From Turritopsis dohrnii (Eukaryota; Cnidaria; Hydrozoa; Anthoathecata; Oceaniidae), in assembly GCA_027922465.2 (NCBI GenBank), contig BQMF02000745.1:1-64000 (forward strand): a stretch of 64,000 nt of DNA, in the 5' to 3' direction. The notes below the pieces were generated by a model. It saw only the letters and a list, made by a program, of their open reading frames with translations, was not told where the DNA came from and searched no databases. Position 1 is the first letter of the stretch; the number at the start of each line of letters is the position of its first letter. Below, piece after piece: positions 1 to 10,989 of the stretch. The position numbers and the translations under genes are program-made.

Positions 1-21
1 TCGCGGCATCCTCTTATCAGA

Positions 22-170
22 ATGCAGGATTATACAGATGAATCTATATAGTCAGGAGAAAGCACGTATTGTCCAAGTATTTCTACACATCTTGTCAAAT
101 GACAGGATGCAGGATTATACAATGAATCTATAGTCAGAAGAAAGCACGTATTCCAAGTATTTCTACACAT
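22..170. repeat. Tandem duplication, two copies of about 65-70 bp
   Basis: The segment at 22-90 recurs at 107-170 with small deletions. Both copies share the core words atgcaggattataca, agaaagcacgtatt and caagtatttctacacat. It lies 3' of the last recognisable exon of the minus-strand CHHC-finger gene. No function is apparent. Confidence 0.8.
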
Positions 171-287
171 TGTAAGTAACACATATGTAAGTTCAACTTA
201 CATATTGATTAACTGGTAAAAATTTATTTTACTAAACCTATCTGCAGTTCAACTTACATTGATTAAAACTACTAGTTATCCTCGAAT

Positions 288-308
288 TTACTCAACTGCT
301 TCTTGAAA
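288..308 (-). other. Possible terminal coding exon of the CHHC/dsRBD gene
   Basis: An AG acceptor just upstream (309-311 on the minus strand) would add a short in-phase tail of six codons ending in TAA after exon 556-699. This rests only on splice phase and a stop codon, so it is a weak suggestion. Confidence 0.2.
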
Positions 309-555
309 CTATGTGCGCTTACACTCACGCGAAGCCAATCGCGCAAATAACGTGAATGAACAAAGTATACACATCGGTGGATGAACAACAAATTTTTTGG
401 CTGGTGGTGATAGTAAAACTTCAGCATACATGGCTTTATGGTGGCTATTGTTCATCTAGTGTGAAATAGTTGTATATTCTACTTAATCTGTTTTGTTTTG
501 ATTTGAAAGTAAAATTGAAAAATAGAATGGTTTCTTAACATGGACAAAAATGTAC

Positions 556-3500
556 CTTATCAAGACTCATATCTGCAACACCACCAACAATGGATGTGAA
601 ACCAGGTGGAGGCAGAGAAGGATTTGTTTGTATGTTTTGTTTTCGCTGTGCTGTTTCAGCAGCAATTTGTTGATTGTACATTTGCATTCTCGATCCAGCC
701 TTTTAAAAACAATAAGAAAGATACAAAACTTTGATGTCTGCAATGATAAGACGTATAAAAACCATAAATGATATATCACATATATCAAAGGAAATTAAAG
801 CAATGTCCAGCAGTTATTCTATATTTGAATATAAGAGAATTCTTTAAGATAGAGACCACCACTATGAAATCAACATACCGGTTGGCTTTCTGGCTTTGAT
901 GGTGATGACACCTGATTCCATGGTGAAGACATCTGATTCGATGGAGATGTCACCTGATTTGATAGAGATGTCACCTGATTCGATAGAGATGATACCTGCT
1001 TTGATGGAGAATGATACTTGCTTTGATGGAGATGATACCTGCTTCTTCACGTGAAAGTTACCAGACGCCATCAATCTTCCTATTTAAAATATCCAAATAA
1101 ATATTACATTACCACTAAGAACCTGGACCAAACAAGTAAATACTATAGCTTATATATTCACCTATTTCATCTGACTCCCGCAATTGCTGCGACTGCAAAG
1201 CCTTGGGTGTACAGGTTGTTTTCTAGTTGTGCTGAGAGAGCCTGAAAAAAGCTGACATTTTTACCACGGCGTTATGAGTTTATGTTTCATCTTTTTGACT
1301 TTATAAGCGAAAGTGAGAAATAATGATAAATAAAATAAATGCATACTTAAGCAAATGTTATTTCTAAGGATGTTTATACAAGATCGTAAAAATTCAAGGC
1401 AACAGCCTCAAAGTTAAGTTCCAAAAGCAACTTATTTGTTAATGCATGTATAAGGAAGACGAAAACGTCCTACGTGAAGGAAAAGTCTTGTTAAATGAAT
1501 TTTGTGAGCTTACCTCTAAAAGAATAAAACAAATACACTGCCAAAAATAACATCTTCTACCATTATACAGTGAAGAGGGTTTCTTGAAGCTTGTAATGAT
1601 GTTTCAGCTACACGAAGTAATCTTACCTAATCCTTTTATGTCCATGAACAATAGCGCCCACATGGCGCAATCACGTTTGGCATCCTTTTTAGTTGAACAA
1701 AAGTTCATGCTTCTGTAAAACTTATCGAAAATCTGACACTGATATGCGAATCCACCACGTGCGCCAGCCGTACATTCTGTGAACTTTGGCAGATTTAATT
1801 TGGATTTTTGACAGACTATATTTAGAAGACTCGTATAGTCAACTTTCATTCCTACATGAATATAGAAAAAAATTCATTCAAAGAAAGTCATTTGGGGCTG
1901 TTTATATGAGAAGCGGGACGTTTTTCGTCCCGTCCTGGCAAACGTCCCGTCCCGCTTCTCATATGAACAGCCCCTTAGCTCCCCAATTTCAGTAAGAGAT
2001 ACCTGCTACAATGTAAATTAAAGGAGAAACAAAATGTAAAAGTATCATCTATAAGAAGCGTTGAAAAGTCACATTAACAGACCTACCATGCATTTTCTCG
2101 TTGTTTGTGGGAAAAGCTGCCTTGATGGCATCCAGCTTGGCTTGGCGATCTTTTTCTGACCATTTTGTAGGATCCTTTTCTCTGAGCAAAACACAGGAAG
2201 AAAATTTTAAAAAATATTAGAAATACAAACGATGTACAAAAAGATACGAATGATTAATTATTTTTTGAATGTCAAGACTCAGAAAAATTTATGTGAGGAT
2301 GTGGTAGTATGAAAGGCAAACATTAAAATCTGTGCAAGCTATGCAAGCATGATAATGATTGCCAAAGATTAAAGTTACCCATCAAAGTCAGTGGCTGTCA
2401 CATTTTCTTCACGCATTCTTTGTTGTTGTCTATCGTATTTCCTTTTATGATTTTTTCGCTGTGATTTTGACATACTATAGCGAAAAAACAACAACAAAAC
2501 TAAAGTTTTTGCCGAACATCTTTTTTAAAGTATTGATCAACAATGCACAATTCTATTAGGTAGACTTACTCATTCCAGTTAGGAGGTCTTTCAGGAACCA
2601 ATTCTTCCTCTAACACCGATGATGTTGCCTGTGAGTTATTTTCTGCACTTTCATTTTCATCGTCGAATTCATCGTCGAATTCATCGTTGAATTCATCGTC
2701 GAATTCATTGTCGATTTTTTCCTCGTAATTTCTGCCAGTAAGATAGACAGGCATGCCTTTGTCAACATTCAGATTAAATTCTTGAGCATCTTCTTCTATT
2801 TCTGTTTAAAGAGTGTATAAAAATTTCAAAGCTTCATCATTCAGTAACACCATTATATATCTAGAGTTTACTGTCACTAGTTTTTGTTAACAACATTGTG
2901 ACGCTGGTCTTTCATTTATCCTAAACCTACAATTCCAGACATCCCCCTGCAGACATAAATACTACATTCAAATTTATTAATTCATGGATTTTTTTTCTTC
3001 TGATGAAATAGTTTAAAAATGAAAGATCATTTGAATTTTAAAATTTTGTATTACATGAACGTATTTATAAGTTCTTTAACCTGATGTAATCATAAAGAAT
3101 GACCAGAGGCAAAGTACAACGCTACCTCTTTGCAAACTATACACAAAAAACAAACAAGGAAAAAACCAAAGTAACTCACTTTTAAAGATAAGGATTCCTT
3201 CTTTTAAGTTGATTTTACATATTATAAATCAATATCAACATCAACAACAACAACAATTATAAATGAGCACTGAATGAATGAATGAATGGCTTGGAAATCA
3301 TTTCCATTTTCTAACTACTACATCATACCCGATGTGTAAGTTAGTTTGCTGCTTTAGTTCGAAATCTGTTCTTTTACTTGAATGCACATTCAATTAAAAA
3401 CATTGACTTTCAAAAGGTTCTTTTTTCGAATGAATGTTTGACATGAAACGTTTGTACTGCATTTGAAGGTTAGCTCAAAGTAGTTTACAAACCTCATTAA

Positions 3501-6136
3501 TACAGGGAATATGAAGCTTACAGTAAATCGTACCTTTATTTTAAACGCCAAATAATGGAAAAAATATTTCAATTTACCTGGGATTTATAGTTGATTTACA
3601 AAAGCTATTATGAACTCCATAAAAAATAATTGAGGAGTGGAGAAAAGAAATAGTTCATTGAGTTGAGAAATAGATTTATATGTTTCAATAAAGTTCTTGG
3701 TGATGTAAGCTATGCTGGCCTTACTATTTATATCATCACAACAGATCATCACATTCAAATTAAAAAATATATCTGCAAAAACAACAAAAGGGTTGTGCAA
3801 GGGTCTTCAAAATTGGATCAAAGTTTGACTTTAGTTTGAAAATCCTTTAGGCAGTCTTGGCCACTTGTAAAAATTATGCAGAATGATGAAAAATGTCAAC
3901 TATTAGGTGTAAAATATTTTACAGGTTACCAGAAAAACGTGAGTTATCATTTAGAACGAAAGCCAAATGGATATGCTTAGTCATTGATTCGCATACAAAG
4001 AAATACTAGCTAGATCATGGAATTTGGCAATGATTGAAAAAACACATTCAAGAAAAAAAGAACTATAAACATTTGGAAAAACCACACCCAAACAAACAAA
4101 TTTAAACAAGTCGATATTTCAACTCCCTAAAATAATATATCAACCCACAAACATGGTTCCATGAGACTTTTTGGAACATTACGGAAAAGAAAATGTAAAC
4201 CAACCAAAATTAAGCCATCTTTATTTTCACTTAGGAACCACTACTTGATAACTCAACTTTCAGAATAAAACAAAATAAGAACAAAATTGATGCCAGAAGA
4301 AACAAAACAATCGTTAAAAAAGATATTTAAAAATCCCTTTTTAGTCAATAAGAAAAAAATATTGTTTCATACAAAGAAAAAAGGGAGTAAGAAAAGCAAA
4401 AGATTTCCAAAAACAAGGTATTAAGCAGCTAGAATAAACCACACTTATTAGATTTCACGTTCTCTATGTTCAGTGAAGCAATTAAATGTAATATCAGGGA
4501 AATGATCTCTATACTTACCATCTTCCCAATTATCTTCTATAGATCCTGTACGCTGCCATACCGGGTTATGATTCACTGGCGTTGCAATTTTCCAATCACT
4601 ATTGCTACCTTGTATATCTTGTCGAATTGCCTCCTTAAATTTGATTAATAGTCATATTTAATAATGAAAAGTTACTGTATTCCAAGTATATAACTTTGGT
4701 GCTATAGCTATGATATCTTCCAAACATCATTATTAACATTCTTTAAAGGTTTAATAATATCTTCTAAAATTTGCACCTTTATTAATTCACAATCATATCA
4801 TTTGATAGTTACACAGAAACATATAATACATAAGATACAAAGTAGCAATTTCACTTCCTAAACTGTGACGTGTTTTGCAAAATTTGACTAATTAGGGCAA
4901 AGAAAATTATAATTTTGTTATCCTTAAATTAAGGGCAAAACTTGAAGCAACTCGTCATAGTTTAGCCAATCACTTGGGTAAGAGAAAAAGATAATCATTC
5001 ATTAATGTGTCATAAAGGAGGAAACATTAAACATTTATTTAAAAGCATTTTAATGTTTTTGTTATTTGTGCCTGAAGAAAGTATTCAGTGTTACAGTAGA
5101 CACTGTTGTATATCTTCCAAATTGCCTAAATAGTGTTCTGCCTGAAATCCATAGCTTATTTCTTACCCTGTCTGGACAAACCATTACGTGATAGTCCCAT
5201 TCTGGTAAAGATATGTGATGACTAGCATTATATAAACAAGGACGGCGATTCCCACCATATTGCTATAAAAGATAAAAACAACAATATCTCTTACTACCCT
5301 TAAATATAACATTTGAGTCAATGTAATAGCTTAGTAGTAGTAGCAGTTTATTTATTTCATATTGTTTATTCAATTGACTTGTTGCTGCAACTGGTTAGGT
5401 GGTTAGGAAAAAATAACATTATACACTTGCCCCTAGAATTCTGTTCTTTTTGCACTAAAAATAATTTCTTTTCAACATGACTTTGATTGTATTTTTAAGA
5501 GCATTTTGAAAAGACATTTACATTTCAAATTGAGCTGAAATAAAAAACAATCATTTATTAAGCGGATTTGTTTACACAAAAGTTTACATAAGCAATTTTG
5601 TGTGTGATTTTAGTGAAAAACTGTTCAAAATTAATCAATTAATTAATTCATTCTAGGGGCCAGTTTTCTTTGAACCAATAAAAATAACTTTGAGATTAGA
5701 GATCATAGTGATTGTGATGGTATGACAGGGTTTAATAGCTCTATATGATAACACACTTCCTGTTAACATTCTAGAGATTTTGCTTTTTTATGACACAATA
5801 CCGATGGCTGATAATAAATTGACATACAAAAATTCAATTCTATTCTTTTCTTAGTTCTAACTACCTTGCGACAATTTTCAATGTGCTTTGCCCATCTCCG
5901 AAAAGTTATGCGATGGTTTTTATCATAGGGACAAATAAATAATTCAAATGCATCACAGCTTTCATCACTTGGATACCTAAAATAAAAATGAAGCAAAAAA
6001 TGTTCAGAAACTATATAATATGTAATTATATACATAGAATGTGTTTATACCTTTGCTTTGAAATATAATATTGCTTTTCGTGGTCTGTATCCGTATAGTG
6101 TATGTCCATTGCTGGTAACATTTTGTTGGCCGTCAT
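556..6136 (-). CDS. GTSF1-type tandem CHHC zinc-finger protein with a dsRNA-binding domain (multi-exon)
   Basis: Inferred coding exons, 5' to 3' on the minus strand: 6051-6136, 5865-5976, 5167-5262, 4519-4633, 2570-2801, 2087-2181 and 1627-1851. All have GT/AG borders and compatible phases, giving about 320 residues. Finger 1 is C44-H50-H60-C64 and finger 2 is C75-H81-H91-C95, both C-x5-H-x9-H-x3-C as in U11-48K/GTSF1 zinc fingers. Exon 2570-2801 encodes an acidic run of DEF/DDE repeats. Exon 1627-1851 (about residues 247-319) encodes a dsRNA-binding fold with the typical STKKDAKRDCAMWALL helix. Downstream exons 1162-1241, 879-1079 and 556-699 look coding (Q/S/P-rich), but the junction from 1627 is unresolved and exon 879-1079 contains a frame-breaking base. 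In animals GTSF1 proteins bind PIWI-Argonautes and support piRNA silencing; a role here is inferred. Family members are usually about 150-170 residues, so the dsRBD extension is unusual. Confidence 0.75.
879..1079 (-). repeat. 21 bp coding minisatellite (QVSSPSN-type heptad repeat) with a 1-nt frame break
   Basis: On the minus strand about seven 21 bp units encode variants of Q-V-S/T-S-P/L-S-N/K. One unit near 1010 carries one extra base, which shifts the frame for the rest of the exon. Without that base the exon length is in phase with the next exon (556-699). The repeat and the base are seen directly. Whether it is an assembly error or a real mutation cannot be told here. Confidence 0.75.
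1894..1974. mobile_element. Short MITE-like hairpin in an intron
   Basis: An 81 bp near-perfect palindrome. The left end GGGGCTGTTTATATGAGA is matched by the inverted TCTCATATGAACAGCCCC at the right end, with GGGACG-rich inner arms. It lies in the intron just upstream of the dsRBD exon. Its ends resemble those of the elements at 14573-14709 and 60571-60892. Confidence 0.75.
2802..4518. other. Intron of the CHHC/dsRBD gene, no further feature
   Basis: This 1.7 kb AT-rich intron lies between exons 4519-4633 and 2570-2801. It contains a GAAT microsatellite near 3270-3290 and CAACAA runs near 3230-3255. I see no coding exon or recognisable mobile element. Confidence 0.6.
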
Positions 6137-6736
6137 TTTTAATATTTTTTCCTGACATAAATTTAAACATGTTAACAGGCTTTTTAGAGACCTTTTTACA
6201 CAAGTAACTTCTTAGAAACAATGTATTAAGAAAATTGTATCATTAAATCTCCAAGGGGCTATTATGTTGATAAGGATTCTCATACACACAAAGAACACGT
6301 AGAGTGCCTGCTCCCCTTACCGCTAACTTTGTTGCAAAATCCGTCAATGCAAACGTGAAAACACAACTAAATGGATTTAGCACCACAATTGGTCATTCTA
6401 GATTTCAAATCAACAAGAACAAACAAGGAGAATAAGATTGAGAACAAAATACTGTATATAAATGTAAACATCATCGGGGTGATGTTCTTCTTTTCGCTAT
6501 ATAACTTGTTCTTCTTTCGGCTAATTAAATTCACGTCATCAAAAGTGATACAAATAACAAAATTTTATGGAATTTAGTGTTCATGATAACAGTTTAATCC
6601 CTTTTCCCTGAATTTAAGGTGTGAGTAAAGGGAAAAAAAACATGTTTTTGTTTTTTTAATTAGTCCTTTTGATAGGAATTATGTTTATATCTATTATTCT
6701 CACATAGGATAATACATGTGCCATAATAACACCCAA
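6137..6736. other. Upstream region of the CHHC/dsRBD gene
   Basis: About 600 bp of AT-rich sequence lies 5' of the inferred start codon at 6134-6136 (minus strand). It presumably holds the promoter, but no convincing core element or other gene is visible. An upstream out-of-frame ATG lies about 22 nt before the chosen start. Confidence 0.4.
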
Positions 6737-6738
6737 GG

Positions 6739-7223
6739 ATATATGCAAATCCCGTGTCGAAAAAAGGTGCCAAAACATAATAATCAAGGTGTGCAAACCC
6801 CGTAAGGAAATATTAAATCCAGGAACAGTGATTTAAAAGTGTACACATGTTATAGAGCTCGAAAAACTGAGCAAAAAAATGTATGGGATCGTTTCGCTAC
6901 GACCAACCATTGCAGAGACATCGTCGGTTAAAGATTTTGGTGACGTCATAGCTGCAGTACCAAATAAAATTAAGGCCCAAATTTTGCGTCACCCCATCAC
7001 CCGTATCGCGGACCCTAAAAAACGTCAGTTATCCCTATTGGTTCTCGAGATATTTCCCCAAAAACGTCGCGAAACCACCCCATACATTTTTTTGCTCAGT
7101 TTTTCGAGCTCTACAGATACACTTTCCACTTACGATTCCGTGGTTTAATTTTTCGTTACGGGGTTTGCACACCTTGATTATATTTTTCGTCACCTTTTTT
7201 CGACACGGGATTTGCATATATCC
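6739..7223. mobile_element. Inverted-repeat element with about 150 bp arms containing a dispersed-repeat core
   Basis: Left end 6739-6890 and right end about 7070-7223 are inverted copies. Both outer ends share GATATATGCAAATCCCGTG, then blocks for the accttgat/cccgta region and the GAGCTCGAAAAACTGAGC block. The middle (about 6875-7070) is one of four copies of a repeat family also found near 42500, 56800 and 63060, each with a TGACGTCA site (here 6941-6948). It looks like a non-autonomous DNA element. Confidence 0.7.
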
Positions 7224-7921
7224 TTTCCGAAGTTAGATGTGGTAAAAATGTTTTACTGGGGTTACTAATATATAAGATATTAGCATAGCAGTTCAGAACA
7301 AAGTCTCTGGCTAGTTAAAAGAAAAAAGCAACACTCTCATAACCTGCTACCTTTCATTTTCCCATAGTCCACAATATAGTATACTGTATATATATACTAG
7401 TACAGCAGAAAACTGGAAACTTCAGAGAGCATTATTATATTTCCAGATTAGGATCTGCATCTATCTCAATCTCTCAAGGCTTCCATAAAAGACAGAGAAA
7501 CAGACTCTCCAAATCATAAAATTCACTCTTGATGCAAAAATTTCATTATTGCCGTTCGAGGTTATGCCGCAGTATATATACTAGTAATTTCTCATACCAA
7601 TTTTTGAAGTAACATAAATAATAAAGGGTATTACCCACTGTACCAAATTTGAATTTCGAAAAAAAAGCACCGAAGCCTGAGTTCAATGGACAGACTTTCA
7701 ATAGTGAAAACTCTGATATGCAGGTAATGTAAAAGTACAGGCTACATCTCATAAAAATGGCTGACGCCGTGAATCGACCATGTGGTTTTTCCCAGGCAGT
7801 CAACAATGTTCCGTACGATGATATTTCATGTACGAAGATGGGCCCTTTTTTTTCAAATGTAAATATGGCTGCTGTCGTACATGTTTGGCCACGGTTGCAC
7901 AAGGTTGATATCGTTCCAAAA

Positions 7922-8762
7922 GTATGAGGGGGGTTTCGTGTCATAATGCCGTAGCAGGATGTCGTTGTCGCAGAGTACGGCGACCTTCGAGTGTCGCAGT
8001 CGCACGTTACGCCGACTCTCGAGTGTCGCAGTCGCATAAGATGTCGTTGCAGAAGTCACCGTCGTAGCCTCCCTTTGATTGTCTGGTCCTTATTTTACAT
8101 GGCCTTCTCACGGTAGTTCGTCGTCGCACTTGTAGTTCGTCGTAGCTACTGTAGTTCGTCGTCGCACTTGTAGTTCGTCGTGGCTCTTGTAGTTCGTCGT
8201 AGCCTCGTATGTGGCAGACTCGTTTTCAAAAAACACTCCGATTTATTCCGATTTATTCTCTCTAGTACAGGTACCCCATGGAAAAGAGATGCAGGAGATT
8301 CAGAGCTCATAGTTACTCTACCTTGATTTGTTTTTTTAACTCGTTTAACTTGAGTTGGATCTCGTCAAGCAACCTTTCTCGCGACATCTTTGTGAAGAAC
8401 TGACCATGTGCGCCACTCTCTGCTGGAATAAATCGGAATAAATCGGAGTCTTTTTTGAAAACGAGTCTGCCACATACGAGGCTACGACGAACTACAAGAG
8501 CCACGACGAACTACAAGTGCGACGACGAACTACAGTAGCTACGACGAACTACAAGTGCGACGACGAACTACCGTGAGAAGGCCATGTAAAATAAGGACCA
8601 GACAATCAAAGGGAGGCTACGACGATGACTTCTGCAACGACATCTTATGCGACTGCGACACTCGAGAGTCGGCGTAACGTGCGACTGCGACACTCGAAGG
8701 TCGCCGTACTCTGCGACGACGACATCCTGCTACGGCATTATGACACGAAACCCCCCTCATAC
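7922..8762. mobile_element. Foldback-type element with 337 bp inverted arms
   Basis: Arms 7922-8258 and 8426-8762 are near-perfect inverted copies, beginning GTATGAGGGGGG and ending in its complement, around a 167 bp spacer. Each arm carries short tandem units (GTAGTTCGTCGT type) and a duplicated block with CGACACTCGA. Flanking aaaa at 7918-7921 and 8763-8766 could be a 4 bp target duplication, but it is low-complexity. The spacer, read on the minus strand, is open and encodes a charged helix-like segment (SRERLLDEIQLKLNELKKQI). Confidence 0.85.
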
Positions 8763-8821
8763 AAAAGTGATCGTTGTAGTTATGGAAATTTAAGGGTTTC
8801 TGTTTCACAATGATGTAAATG

Positions 8822-9098
8822 CAGGGACGTAGCAAGACATTTTGAGTTGCGGGGGCCCAATAAATCTGTATTACCGGGAAAGAGGCCCCACCATGGTTGG
8901 GGCCGATGCGCCAAGAAAATTTTTGAAAAATACTACCTCCAGATTGCCTATAAAAGCACTCAAAATCTATAATTTCAACATGATTTCCAACTTTTAGGAA
9001 AGGCAAAAGAAAATCCTCATAATTGACAAAAAAGTTGGGGGGGGGGGGGGGGGGGGGGCGCACGCCCCCCAAGCCCCCCCCCTAATTCTACGTCCTTG
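8822..9098. mobile_element. MITE with CAGGGACGTAG ends, internal poly-G and possible 5 bp duplication
   Basis: The ends CAGGGACGTAG and CTACGTCCTTG are inverted. AAATG at 8817-8821 is repeated at 9099-9103, consistent with a target duplication. A run of about 21 G at 9038-9058 and further G/C blocks lie in the right half. CAGGG-type ends recall hAT elements, which normally make 8 bp duplications, so the superfamily is uncertain. Confidence 0.75.
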
Positions 9099-9579
9099 AA
9101 ATGTAATATGTTTACCTGGTTTTACATGCTGGTACTGTTTCCATGAAGATTATTTGTTTAAATAGGCTAAATGTGTGTAAGTTTTGTCGTGTTGTTTATA
9201 ATAATTGTGCTGTCAGCTATTATGCTTACAGTTTAATTGAGTATTCGCCTCATGTTCAAGTTAAATTTTATTAAATTCCCTTTTATAAAGGTAGGGAACA
9301 TGCATATACATATATGTGTTTTTTTTTTATAAGAACCAGAGTAAAATCTGACCTGTGAGGTGAGGCTGGCTGTTCTTATTTTTGGAGCCTTTTTCAGCCT
9401 GATTTGTACTTATATGTTCTTATGGAACTTCCTATAAAATTAAAATAGATTATGAGTATGTATGCAAGAAGGTGAAAAAAAATCAAGCATTATTTGACAG
9501 TGACAAAATTCGCATCATGAGTTGTTACTTATACTTTTGTGATTACTTGTAAAGACTTTACACATCCAACCTGGTAGGT

Positions 9580-9789
9580 TCAATCAATGTAATATGTTAT
9601 ATGAATTATGCTGTTTGATTCTACTTTCCACATCATGGTGTACCCAGGAATCAGTGGTTCTTCGGGAATTCTAAGCAGGTACTTGTCGAGCTCCTTCTTG
9701 AATTTATTATCTCTCTTACATCCTGTGAGATTTCTTAACTGGGTTGGCAAGAGCATTAAAACGTTTTGGTCCTTGCATCTTGAAGACAA
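9580..9789 (-). pseudogene. LINE 3' fragment (reverse transcriptase C-terminal tail)
   Basis: The minus strand encodes about 69 residues with LPTQLRNLTG, then FKKELDKYLLRIPEEPLIPGY. This pattern (LP..LRN.TG...FK..LDK.L..IPDEP.IPGY) is typical of the extreme C-terminus of non-LTR retrotransposon polyproteins in invertebrates. No upstream RT domain is attached, so it is a truncated copy. The surrounding 9300-9970 has repeated ttcttat words. Confidence 0.6.
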
Positions 9790-9969
9790 TTCGCATCATG
9801 AGTTGTTCTTCATGAATTGTTCTTATTTTATAAGAAAGTTAAGGCTTAGCCTGTTCTTAATTTTTGAATAATTGATTTGAACCTCAGGTTGTTCTTATTT
9901 GTTCTTATTTTTTGGGGCAAATCTGAAGCTCGTGTTCTTATAAAATTGTTCTTATATAAAAAGAGGCAG

Positions 9970-10690
9970 AATGAATGAAAATAAATTTCAAAGTGTTTTG
10001 TTTTTTACAAAAAAAGCATCAAATTTAGGTTAATCTACCTTCAAAATTATAGACTTAAGGAATGCTAATACAAATGAACATAGTGATAGTCCCAGTAATT
10101 TAAATGGTAACCCAATTAGCAACTGACACTTGTTTAAAATTTTTGCAATGGAATATTATTTTTATTCTAGCAATTATATGTTTTGTAGCTGAAAAGGATT
10201 CTATTGTAAGATTAATGAGTGTCAAATATTACTCATATTGGTTGTGTTGAATAATAAACAGTATGAAAAGCCAGTTGCACTTATATCATTGTTTTGATGC
10301 TTATCTTTTGGGTAAAATGAACTTTAGGCTGTTACAGGCATATTGCCAAGCACTTTTCTACTAACATAAACGGTAGTATAGAGACTCAATCCTATAAATT
10401 TTAAACTTCTGTGTTCCACAAAAACATGAGAAAAGTCCATTTTCATCCATCAACTTTGGATTGTTCATACAGCATTTGGCCTAACAAGATTCTAACCCAC
10501 TCTAGAGTGCCACGGGTCTTCTGGCTGTGATTTTTAAATCAACAGTTTTAAGGGTGACGAAAAAACTTGAGAAGAAAAAGAAAATTATATACATAATATA
10601 AATGAATGAAACATAAACATGCACATAACATAAACACACATCTGGTTTTAGTTGAGTTTGTTACCCTTTGTAAGAATTTGTTATATTGTT
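9970..10690. other. Intergenic AT-rich DNA, nothing recognised
   Basis: No exon, RNA gene or inverted-repeat element is supportable here. Open frames are short and lack family features. Confidence 0.5.
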
Positions 10691-10699
10691 CAGATTGAA

Positions 10700-10975
10700 G
10701 ATCCTTCTCACAGGAGTTTTTTTTTTCTTCGAAATCACTCACCCCACTCAAGGCCGAAGCCACTACAAAGAGTGGGGCTACATTCCTGATGTTCATCATA
10801 GCATCAATCTCCCCGACTAGCCTTCATTTTCCCCGAAATACATCAGGGAATCGAGCTAGTTGCAGTACCTCCAGGAGTCGTGACTTTTTCAACATCCGAC
10901 CTCAGCGGGGTTTGAACCCTAAATATTGGGTTCCTAAGCTCAACACTTTAACCACTAAGCCACTGCAAAATAAAA
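10700..10975 (-). mobile_element. tRNA-derived SINE
   Basis: On the minus strand a pol III promoter is visible: A box TGGCTTAGTGGTT (near 10966-10954) and B box GGGTTCAAACCCC (near 10908-10920), spaced as in a tRNA. A tRNA-unrelated body follows, ending in a GAGTGGGG segment and an A-rich tract around 10720-10730. The D-arm-like part is diverged, so it is not a functional tRNA. A similar GAGTGGGG-containing tail occurs near 43840. Confidence 0.65.
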
Positions 10976-10989
10976 GCAATGTAATTACC

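Noticed and set aside
6879..7148. Conserved small protein shared by repeat copies at 6879 and 42532 (about 64 similar residues)
   Set aside because: By eye, of roughly 19 base differences between the two frames most change the amino acid (about 13 residues) and few are silent. The other two copies are not open. This fits neutral repeat DNA, not a selected protein.
8617..9072. 151-codon ORF with poly-proline
   Set aside because: It reads through the foldback arm and the poly-G MITE; composition is dictated by repeats.
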